Part shown: positions 1 through 64,000 of the stretch, one piece after another
How the letters are laid out: each line of letters opens with the position of its first letter
Position numbering within the stretch: the stretch's first letter is position 1
Program-made: the position numbers and the translations under genes
DNA from: Latrodectus hesperus
Taxonomy: Eukaryota > Arthropoda > Arachnida > Araneae > Theridiidae
Length of the DNA: 64,000 nt
NCBI GenBank assembly: GCA_037975125.1
Contig: CM075854.1
Location: 68,027,761 to 68,091,760, forward strand
Direction of reading: 5' to 3'
The notes under the pieces: generated by a model
Seen by the model: only the letters and a program-made list of their open reading frames with translations
What the model was told of the DNA's origin: nothing
Database searches by the model: none

Positions 1-193
1 TTAAATTTTTATGCTTTATTATTTATTTTTTTTTTACTCAAGACGATACATTTATTTATTTTGAATATTAACTTTTCTTAAAATATGTCACGGAAAAAAC
101 TTGATATTTAGGAATGCATTCATTTTGTACACCCTTTTGCCAGACTTTGAAACAGATACTAAAAATTTAAAAACCTTTTGAAGGGAAATAGTA

Positions 194-469
194 ATGGGAC
201 TAATAGCTATGGGAAACGAAGGAAAAACCTTAAAAAGGAAATCAACACCCTCTCAACATAAAAATGAACTGAAATGCCAATTTTCTGATGAAACTCAATT
301 GAAAAATGCTGACCATCTTCCTGTAAAATGCAAACTAAAGAGGTGCACGTTTTGTAGCACTAAAGCTAAGCCATATTTTACTAGAATTATGTGCCAGACA
401 TGCAATGTATGGCTATGTCTAAGAAAACAGAATTCTGAATCTTTTAAAAATTTCATTCAAAATAACTAA
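194..469 (+). pseudogene. piggyBac-like transposase C-terminal zinc-ribbon fragment
   Basis: The 91-codon frame ends in a Cys cluster: RCTFC, then MCQTC, then a WLCL segment. This resembles the Cys-rich C-terminal domain of piggyBac transposases and piggyBac-derived proteins (RC..C, C..C, (L/P)LC...CF). The final Cys-x-x-Cys-Phe part is changed to LRKQNSE, so the zinc site looks incomplete. The catalytic DDE domain is not present in this window upstream of the fragment. It is probably a relic; a domesticated exon is less likely. Confidence 0.5.
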
Positions 470-563
470 AACAATTTTGTAGAATAATTTACATTTTTAT
501 ATTAATTTCCTGTCTCTAATTATTGGTAAGCATGATCTTCAATACAATTAAATTTTGTCACCT

Positions 564-587
564 TATATATATATATATATATATATT
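564..587. repeat. short (TA)n tract
   Basis: Twelve TA pairs stand downstream of the piggyBac-like fragment. Confidence 0.9.
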
Positions 588-2334
588 AACTATTCAAATA
601 TATTCAACATAGTGATTTTCTTATTGTTTTATTGCATTAGCATTTCCTATTCTTAGAATAGTGTAAATTTATATATTATTATCTTTATTTGCTATGTCAT
701 GAACCTTTTTATCATATATAATCCTAAGTATTATTTCCTTTTATGTATAAAAATTAATATAGCAAAAAAAAGAAATTTTTGAATATCTAGCATATTTTAT
801 TTATAATTGAACCTTTTTACCATTTATTTCCATCACTTTTTATGTTTTTAATATTTATAGTAAAAGTATTGTTTCAAACAAAATCCTAAGCTCTAGTGGG
901 GCAGTGTTGGCAATCGTCAACACCACCCCCACAAATATACAGTAGTTTGATAATTTTTTTGAATGCATAATTTCTGTTTTTAGACCCTTATGGTAAGATA
1001 AAGACCATTTTTATACTAGAGAATGATAAATTTCTTATAGTACCCCTCAAAGGATTAATGGAAGTAATATTTTTTTGTTTAGTATGATACTCAAAATAAA
1101 AATGGTATCTACAATTGCAAAAATTTTTGTTTACATTTTTAATTTTCAAGTTATTTATTTATTTGGTCCATCTTCTGAATCAGTACTTTGGAACAAGTTT
1201 GTCCACTTTGTGAAGATTTGCACTCTGTTCTGGCGCTCTCTAAAGATAAAAAAAAAAAAAAACAGAATATAAGCAAATTTATAATTAAAAAAAATCTTTT
1301 TGTGAGATATCAGAAAAAAGTTTTTATATTTAACATTTAGAAGACTAAGTTTATTAAGAAAAGAAAAAATATAAAATGATTCAATTTGATTACAAAAATA
1401 GAACCACTTGGATGTTTATCAATAACAGCCCAGGAAAAAAAATGGGTAAAATTGGGTTAATATGTTTATACATGTCAGATAAAACTTCATGTGTAACACT
1501 TATTTCTGCATATTTATAGGCATATTTCACAATTATTTTCCATTTGAATATGGGAATTGAATAAAAGTATTATGAAACCTACAATATTTTATAATTAAAT
1601 TTACAATCAAAGTGAAACTAGATAAGCACTTTAATAGTTAAAATAACCTAATAAATATATATAATTCAAAGGTTTAATTCTCCACCTTGGCTGTGAATGC
1701 CTATAATATTGTTGATTTTCATTCAGAATTAATAACTCATAAAACTGAATATTATGAAAGTTTTTTACTATGGAATCCTTTAACTTAATTTCAGTTTAAT
1801 CCCTTTAAAGAAGGGAGAATGGTAATTATTTGTAACATTATATGCCTATAGAAATTTCAATATATATACAAACACATATTAAATAACACTAAGAAAAAAT
1901 GAAAAACTAACATTTATTCCTTTATATAATTATTTGATTAAAAATAGAGGCAAATAATTGTGTTAAAAGAAAATAATTTTAATTGAATGTCATAATAGAA
2001 ATTCTAAACACCTGACTTCAAAAATGTAATGTTTTAAATTGAACCTTACATTTTCATGGTTATAATAAATGAATGCAACCAATTTATTACATACAGTTTG
2101 TATTCTATAGTTTAAAAATTATTTTCTGAAATAATAAAGAATCAAAAATAGTTATTAATATATATATCAATGAGATTATAAAATTATTTTTTACAAATGA
2201 ACGAGAATTATAGATAAGTAAAGTTTATAAAATCATTGTAATTAAAAAATGTACTGATGAAATTTTAAGTGAATTCCCAATTTGAATTATTCATACAATA
2301 TTCTATTCTAAATCTTATATATTTGGAATTTAAA

Positions 2335-2339
2335 GTGTG

Positions 2340-2384
<45 letters not shown>
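2335..2384. repeat. (GT)10 followed by poly-T
   Basis: Alternating GT at 2335-2354 is followed by about 30 T. The overlapping open frames on both strands are low-complexity artefacts. Confidence 0.9.
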
Positions 2385-2387
<3 letters not shown>

Positions 2388-4195
2388 TGTGATGTTTATC
2401 AGATTAATGGAAAAAATTACATCAATTAATAAAAAAGATTTACAAATTTTGAATACATGCATTCTAGTTGTTCCCCAGTAAATTTACATCACAAATAATT
2501 TTTCTAAAATTATGCTTAACTGTTATGAAAATAAAATTATAAATTAATTACAAGTAAAACAAAAATTTACATAACTTTTTAATTCTTATTTTATATAAAG
2601 TGTAAAATTTATATTTAGTCCTATATTACCTGGAATTAAGTTATTGATTCTGGGCTGGTTTTAGTAGGTACAATTTAAATCAGAATGGGTGGATTTTAGA
2701 AACACTACAAGCTTAAAAGTTAATGCATGAAACAAAATATGAGCAAGTAGGCATCAATAAATAAAGCTATAGTTTATTACTTTATTTACAAAATATTTAC
2801 ATTTACTAGTTAATATTATTTATAATTACAATTATTTGACAATATTATATTAACTACATTTAATTATATTAAAATATTAACTACTAAATAATTACAATAT
2901 TTATTTGTTAATATTATTTGCAAGAATTATATTATTTACAAATATTAGTTACAATTATTTGTCAATATAAATAGTTTAAAAATTAAAACACAAAGAAATG
3001 AATCATTCGGTTATAATTCCCAATGATATGGAAAAATATTAAGGAAAAATGTACATTTATGCTTAGATGTGCTCATTGATCAAGACTACACCTAAGCATA
3101 TAATATACATTATTATAGATATTGTTCAGCATAATTATACCACTTAAGAGGTATGAAATTTTAAATAGGAGAATGAAATAAATAAAATAAATTCATCATT
3201 ATTTTTTGTACTTGTAAATATTTTTAGAAATTTGCATTAAATAAAGATAATCTTAACTTAAAGAAAAGTAAAATGAATCTTGTATATAAATTTGAATTTA
3301 CATTCATCAGTGAGGCTTACAGTAAATGCATATCAATACTAGACAAAACATTACAAAGATTGCCTTATTTATCAAATGTTTCATAAATATTCTTTTTATC
3401 ATTGATTAAAAATATTTTTTTAAATCAGTTAAGTTAAAGTTATATTTGTCAACACAATATTATAACATGGTAATATTTTTCAATTTTGACAACTGACCGA
3501 TTTGCATAATCTGAAATGTATAATTAGTAAATTAAATTTTAAATTTCTTAATTTGCAAAAAAGACTTTGATTAATGATTAAAAAATTCAACTATATTTCA
3601 AAATTTATTGTTTATTTAAATTTTTTGGTACACATTACTTTTTTAAGATTGGCATTACTCATTGGTAATGAGTAAATCGATTTACTTAAATAGTCACCTG
3701 GTTTTGCTATATTTGTGCTTTCCATGAGGAGTAATAAATCATTAATCAAGTCCACATCTAAAAACAGGGAAATCCAGAATAGTGATGTTTTACTCAAAAA
3801 AGTTGAGTCTTTTTTAAGACAAGAACAAAATATATTCAGGAAGATAGACTTATTTTTGTATGTAGACCATGATTATAGAAGCATCTTAAAATAATTATTT
3901 CTGTAACTTCAACTGCATAGCATAGCATATGTGTGCTGATAGTTCTATTAATGAAAAATCTATTTATGAAATGAAAAATCTATTATTTCAAATAAAGGTT
4001 AATGACACTAAAGGTATTTTGTATTTGTATATGCAACATGTGCCCAGTTACCTTATGTTGGGCATAGGGAAAAAGAAAAGTGATTTAAACTTTGAAATTA
4101 ATTAATATCATGGGAATATATATATAAAGGTCAATTTTGAGTACAATATGTTTATATCAAATGTTATTGACAAAAGAAAATTTTTTATGACAAAT

Positions 4196-6035
4196 TTTTT
4201 AAGGGCACTGGAAACTCCTGGAACTTGACGCCTTGAAAAGCGTGAATTATTCGTAGGATTTTTTAAGTTGATGCATTTATGTTTTGTCAGAAAATATTAT
4301 AATTTTTTGAGTTAATTATTTTAATATTTCAAAATTTTCATTTAAGTTGTTTGAAAAAACCAAATTGTGTATTATCTCTTTATGTTACAACTAAATGGTA
4401 GCATAATCGATATTAGATTGTTATTGTATCCATAACTTTTGACTAAAATGAAGATCTAGTTCAGCCCCAATAATTTTGTGTTAATCCAGTTTAGTCAGGA
4501 CTGAATGTAGTATTTCAATTTATGTGTGTGAAGTGAAGTGATGTAGTCGGCTTGTGGTGCAATCAGGGGATGGATTTTAAATGATTCTTTTTCTATTTGT
4601 TTCTGTCTTTTATATTGTATTAATTTCTCTGAATGTTAATAATTAAATATAAAATTTGGAGTTAAATAATACTTTCCCTCTATTTGGTGAAAATTGTATA
4701 TAATTTTAATGAAAAGGGATGCATTTGTTTGTTTATCAATGAAATAAAGGTAGAAATAAATTATATAAGCCTGGTGGAAAGTTATGTTCAATGACCACAA
4801 TGACCTCTGGAAAAGACATACAAAAATTAGATTTTACATAGTTCAAAAAGAAAAAAAAGATAATTTTTCGTAATTTTGTAGAACAGTTTAAATAATTACA
4901 ACTAGCAATAAGATTTCAAGATTGTGTTGAAGAAAAATTTGTTCCTGTTAAATAGAATAGTACTTTTTATTTTAACTTACTCTCAAATAGACAAAATTAT
5001 TGTCCTTATGGAAAGTAGTTAATTTGCTTTTATTACTCCCTCATAGTTAAACTTTTGTTTAATGCAGTTTTTCCGTGAACAAATATTTGACTGTAGAAAA
5101 TTTAAATAATCAATCAATTGTAGCTAAATGCACCATTCATGATCACATCCTAAACGTAGGAGTTGTCAACACTATAATAATAGCGAAGACCTGCTTAGTT
5201 TTGCTGCTAATGCCAGGCAGAAGTTTTTATTTAGTTACTTAGAAGTTAAATTTAGATGAATTAAAACAACAGAGAAGAAAAAAAGGCAGTCGATAACGGA
5301 AGGAAAGGAAAAGGCGCTTGCAAAACTGATGAACTGAAAATTAAAATGAAGCTGATGAATGACATTAATTGCAAAATCAAACATGTGTTGCAGTGGTGCT
5401 TCAGAAAAGCAGCAGTTATTAGTCAGTGTTAATAATGAATTAAAAGCAAAACCTTTAGAGATGAAAAATTAGCAAAACAGAAGATAAATTTAGAACTACT
5501 TTTAATAATAATTGGGCGGAGGAGGTTACACCCTGGAAAGTTTTTCTAATAGTTGTATTTATTTTGTTTTGAATATAATTTTATTTATTTCAAAAGAGGT
5601 TGTTTTACACATTTCAATAAATTAGTTGATAAAAATCTAATGAAGATGTTTAAAAACTCTAATAATGGGTAATAAAACAATTGGTAATTACCCATTATTT
5701 TATATGTATTATTCAGTAATGTAAAGAATATTGATTATTTTAATAAATTTTTTTCTGTTATAGCTTATAGTTGTAAATTCATTGAAGTCTTTTGAAGTAT
5801 TTATTCATAATTCTAACTTAAATATAAGATATTAATTTTTGCAATATCTTATTTCTATTATTTACAAATATAATTGAAAAATGTTGCATTAACATATAAT
5901 TATATGCATATTTGGTTAAGAACAATTTTTAAAATATATTATTTAATATGAAAATCGGTGCCTCCTGTATAATTGAATTTAATTTTGGAAAATTCCTGGA
6001 ATTTGGTTCTTAGAAATCTGTTTGAACCCTGTAGT
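4196..6035 (+). mobile_element. hAT-like element relic, copy 1
   Basis: This stretch aligns by eye over about 1.8 kb with 25150-27298 in the same orientation. Shared blocks include the start near 4245, the segment at 4440-4530, the segment at 5180-5230 and the end at 5910-6035. Broken reading frames between about 4800 and 5400 contain SFSVNKYLTVENLNNQSIVA-like text. It matches the C-terminal dimerisation region (S.NK..L.ENL...S..A) of arthropod hAT-like transposases. All frames are interrupted. Terminal inverted repeats are not clear. Confidence 0.6.
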
Positions 6036-8395
6036 AACTCAGAATTGACTGTTAACAGATGACCCTGTATTTAAAAAGTTGCTGTGTTGTAAATGAACTT
6101 AAAGAAAATATCCAGATACTTTAATATATATATGAAATTATATTTTTGATATTAGACAAAGTGAATTGTTCAGTTAAATAACATTTATTGGAATGATTAG
6201 TTTTTTTCGTAGAAAACAATTACTACTCTTACTAATTAAATATTTTAATGAAAATGTGTTTTGAATTGTTTGATGGAGATACTGTTAGGCATAAAAGACT
6301 GGTGCTTACCTTTAACTTTCATTGATATTTGTTTCATAAATTTTTTTCACAAGTTTCATTGCTGCACATTCAAGTGTTACACATGCTTTTTATTGAAGTG
6401 TGAAGCAAATAAAGTATATGGATACTTCAAATATTCTTTAATCAAGTGTGCAAACCAATGACTTAGGAAATTTTATCAGGTATGGACTATTTATTTGGTG
6501 TGGAATTTATCCATGACTAAACAGAAGAATTGAAAACTTTCTATGAAAATAATTAGATTTATAATAGCCACCTGAAAGAAATTTGTTAATGAATTGTACA
6601 TTAAACAATACTATTTGCTTATACATTTTTTGATTTCAACAAAACCATATTTCTCATGATTTTACTGAAATCAAAAAAGTATATTGTAAAATGAATGTAA
6701 AAAAGGGAACTGAAAATTACCAGATTTCCTATTCTATAATTGTATTAATTGAAAAGTCAATGAAATAGTTCATTTTATGATTGTTTAATTTCCTACCTAG
6801 TCATATAAATGCTTCAGATTCCTTAAAAAAATCCAATAAATGAAGTCAAGAATTTTATTTTTTCTACTCTGGAATTTCAAATTGCTGCAAAGATCCAAAT
6901 TTTACATTGATACCTCTCTTCATTAAAATAACTGTTAAGATATTCCTTATAAACAAACCTGTGTGAATTTTTTCAAAACTATTTTTTACATCCAGATAGT
7001 TACTCATGTGTTAGCTAAGCTGGAGATATTTCATTCTTTAAATATGTGGATATTAACTGCTTAGTTCCACTGTTACTAGTACAGCATTGCACTATCAGAG
7101 TTGTTCCCTCTGATAAATACTGGCATTGAATAAACAATGCAAAAAATTCAAGTATTTCGTTGCGCTCATAGAGAGCAGTCAAAATTCAGGTATTAAGCAT
7201 GAATTTTAAGGATTCTCATTTTAACTGTTAGAGTATTTAATATTAATAAAAAATGTGACTCGTCTTTCTATATTGTTTTGATTTATTTGTACATTAAATA
7301 AACAAAAAAAAGTCAAAATCAGGGGAAGAATTGTTGTATGAGTGAAAGCTTGTGCTCCCCAAATTGTAGAAAAATATTTACATTTTAGGATTTTCTGAGC
7401 ATACTTATTTATAATTTTTTTATATGTTGGACACTAGTGTTGATGTTAAAATTTGAATTTCAGTCTTCTTTTGACCCCAAACTCATTATTTGCCTAAGCA
7501 AAATTTATCTTATTTTCTCAGGCTAATAGACATTTTATTTAATTTTTCTAGTTTTATTAATTTTTTTGCAATACTGTAGCAGTATGTAAACTTGCTCAAA
7601 ATAGTTTACCAATGTATAGCTCAGAATTTCCTTTAAGTGCTTGAGGTAAAAGCTCAATTTTGTCTAAACAATTTAATCAATTGTATCTCAAGGTTCTCTG
7701 AACTGTCTACTCACAAGAAAAGTTTTTTGATGAATGTCTGACAACAGTTTTGCCTCATATAACTAATTATCAATTTATATTATCATAAATAAAGTTAATC
7801 ACACTCATTCAGCTAAGGGAATTAATTAAATTTTGATTCCAATCTCTTTAATAAATTAATAGCAAATACATTTTGTTATTGTTGAAATACTATTTTATTT
7901 CATGTTTAATTATCTAAACATTTAATGATTTTGTCCCTTTGTTTTACTATCTCTATTGCTTATCGTTATTCTCCTTTTTGTTATTTGTGTATCTAGTGGA
8001 GAGTCTCAAAAATAATTTTGAAGCAGTTATTTCATAAAAAGAATTTTTTAGCTATTAATGTTAATCTGTTTGAATTATATTTAGTGTTTTATTGACATAA
8101 GTTTTAAACAACTTTTTTCTTCAATAATGATAGCTGATCATTTTTAGTTAAATTTATAAATATCCTTTTTAGATTTAAGTAATAATAGATACTATTATTT
8201 TTTAATATTATAATCCATGTAATACTTATCTTTTTGTCTTATGCTTATGTTTTTTGAATTTTTTCCTTTATTGAAATTTTATATCTTTGAAAAATTGTTA
8301 TATTTTAATCAAGCCAAAAAACAACCCATTTCTGAAGATACTATGCAATACATTTTTATCTTCCGAAGATCTAGCAAATCATTAGTTTTAAATTT

Positions 8396-8618
8396 TAATA
8401 ATTTGTGGCAAGAAGTTTTTGATAAATTTTTATTTCAAATATGTGGGGAAATCCTGGATATCCTGTAATGTGTCTTCTAAATTCGAATCTAATTTTTTAA
8501 TTATGTAAAGTGATAATTTGTAACAAAAAGTTTTTGATAGAATTTCAAATACTGTTGTGTTGAAATCCTACCTATCCTGTAATGTGTGTATTTCTTCTAA
8601 TACTGAATCTAATTTTTT
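8396..8618. repeat. tandem duplication of about 113 bp
   Basis: Units 8396-8508 and 8509-8618 share ataatttgt, agtttttgat, aaatcct, tatcctgtaatgtgt and gaatctaatttttt in the same order with small indels. No coding role is apparent. Confidence 0.75.
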
Positions 8619-8971
8619 CAGCATATGATAAAAAGATCATGCAGGTGGAAGGCCATAATTTACAAATTTGATTTTGCATGTTAATGTGGGCATTGAGTTC
8701 CAGTTTTTCTTCTTAGTGACATGTTTTCTCGCAGACATTTAGACATTTTCATTTAGTGAATTGCTAAATTATCAAGATCAATTATATTTTTTATGGACAT
8801 CATGTCTAGTACTAATATTACTGTTCATCTTAATCATTAACAAAAATTTTTATTGTAAATACAATTTTTCAAGTATTATATTTTTAATTTTTAAGGAACT
8901 TTATTTTTTTATTTATGTATTCATTTTTCTAGCATTTATATAGTTCATATTTCTATTATTTTTATTTTTAG

Positions 8972-61948
<52,977 letters not shown>

Positions 61949-64000
61949 ATTTTTATATGTTTACAGTGATAAAATATTCAGATTTTATCTGTCAAAATAT
62001 ATTTAATATATACACAGGAAGTCATATTTTCATCAATGTATCACTAGTTGCATATTTATCAAAAATTATCTGAATACTTATCTGGATAAAAATCTTGATT
62101 TCATAATTTTCCCAAAATTTGCTTAAATTTCTTGTAACATGTGTCATTGTAAATTATGCAAGAGAACACTTGATGCAAATATTATGTTCTTTAACATTGT
62201 GATAGTCGATAAATAAGTAGATTTTTCATAAGAGAACATAGTAAATCTGTTAAAACAACATATTTCATGTGAATTTTTCATACATTTGATTTTAGTTAAC
62301 TAAGTGAGGAAGATGACAAAGAGTAAGCTGATTATAATTTTAAGTTTTATGCTATAATAGTTGCTGATTCCATGTTATTTTTTATAACAAACAGTCATTT
62401 TAATATCTAATGATTTTATTTGTATCAGATTTGGTTGAAAATTGTACATCAAGTAATTGCTTGCTTTAATTTCTTTAATAGTCATACATTGAGCATTTTG
62501 GTTTTTCAAATTCTTTTATCTTTATATATTTGTTTAAGTTTGAAGTTTCATATTTCTTAAATATATTTTGTTAATTTATTGAATATGCTACAAGAAAGCT
62601 TATTTCTTTTATTTTAATAATAGTATATATATATATTTTTTTACTTCTAAATTGAAGCATAAAATTTAAGTGTAGTTGAACTGCACAAAATAAATCTTTT
62701 GAATTTTTTTTACTAATATAAAAAATGCTTTCTCTGTAAAAGTTGATTAATGATTCATTTTAAGAATTAAATTATTAAATTAGAAAACTAACCAAAGTTT
62801 TGTAATTCTTAAATGCATTACGATAGTTTCTTGAATAAGCTACAAGAAATATATTTATGAAATAAAAGTGTTTCTTGAGAAAGTTTACAAAAAACGATTT
62901 TTCTAAGAAATCAATTATCATTTTATGAATAATGATAAAATTGATTTAAATGTTTATGTATAATCTCATTCATTTATTTCTATTATCAGTGTGTTGTTTA
63001 AAACTATTAGTATTTAATTTCCATGACAGCAGTGTTAAAATTTTATTGATATATTAACCTTTAATTATTATTTTGCATAAACTGATTTTGTGAACAAGTG
63101 TATTCAATTAGTAAGATGGGGGAAAAGAGTATACTTATTGCATACAGAAGAAGTTTATTAATCAATTTAATTCATAGCATTTCAAGAAGTAAGAAATTCA
63201 TTAAACTTAAAAATATGAATGACGTTATCGAAAATAAAAAATATTGTTTAGATAATTCAAGGATTTTGAATTAAAGCTGCATTAAAATACTCTTTCTAAG
63301 ATATCAGTTCAATGTTAACAAACATAGCATATTCAATGTCTAAATTTTCCATTGCATAAAATATATTTGCCAAACAATAAATACTGTATTATGTTTTAAA
63401 TGTAATTCATTATTTTACATTGGAGATACAGTTGATTTTTGTTTTGTATTTGTATGAAATACATTTTATTTTGATTAAGGTGTAATCTAAAATTTTCACA
63501 ATTTGCTTAAATTTTTCAGTTCTTTTGGTGAAATCATTTAAGACCATCTTCATGTTATTCAAAGTTCTGTGATATATCTTTTGCCAAATGTTTGAATATG
63601 TTTATTGTTTTAAGAGTTTGTAGTGAAGTTCCTTTAGTAATTTTATAATTAAATTTATAAAAAGAACTTAATTTAACTGTGTATTATTTAAGTTTGAAAG
63701 TAAATAATTTATTTATTTTTAATTGCAATAAATGCTAGTTGCAACAAGTATATTATGTATATTTTACTCATCTTAGTTATGTAAATTTTAATACCAAAGC
63801 TCTTTAATAATTAAAAAATTTGCAACCATTAAAATCGCCCTTAACTTATATAGAAGAAGAAAATATATGATCTGAATATTAGAGATGTTATTTGAGACCC
63901 TAAAATTATAAAAGCATATTAATTTATCCGTATTTATTTTCTCTCGTTGTTTTCTTTAACATTTTAACTCTATGCAATAAATATTTTCTTCTCTTATGAT
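61949..64000 (+). other. 3' UTR and downstream flank of DIDO1-like gene
   Basis: No coding sequence is seen after the stop. Candidate polyadenylation hexamers AATAAA lie at 62689-62694, 62861-62866, 63376-63381, 63727-63732 and 63976-63981. The first lies about 740 bases after the stop. Which is used cannot be told from sequence. Confidence 0.6.

Larger units (their letters stand above)
470..8971. other. probable upstream intron of the DIDO1-like gene
   Basis: The first exon seen begins in mid-codon, so an upstream coding exon must exist, most simply outside the window. This stretch is AT-rich and holds a hAT-like relic (4196-6035), a GT/poly-T tract (2335-2384), a local tandem duplication (8396-8618) and short unconvincing open frames. 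I recognise no host exon in it. Confidence 0.6.

Noticed and set aside
890..945. GC-rich island with gtgttg...caacac as a terminator or regulatory hairpin
   Set aside because: The arms are only six bases, there is no transcription context, and it may just be part of the piggyBac-like relic.

Overview
This window comes from an AT-rich animal genome, most likely an arthropod and plausibly a chelicerate such as a spider. The evidence is long introns, GT-AG splice sites, abundant (AT)n tracts, tRNA-derived SINE-like repeats and many decayed DNA transposons (mariner, Tc1, IS630-like, pogo-like, hAT, piggyBac). No prokaryotic gene organisation, CRISPR array, or convincing rRNA or tRNA gene was seen. 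The species call is an inference.

One host gene fills the window on the + strand. It is the 3' part of a DIDO1/PHF3-family gene, closest to death-inducer obliterator 1 (DIDO1). Fifteen exons can be joined with consistent phase from 8972 to the stop at 61946-61948, giving 1,454 residues after the first split codon. In order they encode two related lysine/serine-rich exons with a short coiled-coil-like stretch, a Cys-rich zinc-binding segment, a short conserved segment, the TFIIS central-like domain (split over three exons), a conserved FDLNCKICTG motif, a SPOC domain (four exons), and one long last exon with an acidic PYDPE motif, a proline-rich region and a basic C-terminus. The PHD finger and start codon expected for DIDO1 are not here and should lie upstream of the window.

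Layout: 1-8971 is probably an upstream intron with a piggyBac C-terminal fragment near 194-469 and a hAT-like relic at 4.2-6.0 kb. Introns at 9-13.6, 14.1-17.1 and 17.4-24.9 kb hold a TIR-bearing element of about 0.92 kb, a SINE, Tc1-like relics and a nearly full-length mariner whose transposase is broken. The 25.1-28.2 kb intron carries a second hAT-like copy. The 28.3-32.5 kb intron has a SINE and a pogo-like relic. The 40.4-42.8 kb intron has a reverse-oriented SINE. The 43.0-49.8 kb intron has an IS630-like relic and a third, N-terminal to middle, hAT relic. The 50.2-54.8 kb intron starts with a second copy of the TIR-bearing element. The 57.8-60.2 kb intron has a SINE and a Tc1-like relic. 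From 61949 on is 3' UTR and flank.

The most interesting host feature is that the exons at 13602-14120 and 17069-17440 are homologous duplicates, both with phase-0 borders, so each could be skipped or used alternatively without breaking the frame. I saw no convincing evidence of a wholly new biological system. The novelty lies in the exon duplication, the TIR element family and the layered transposon history.
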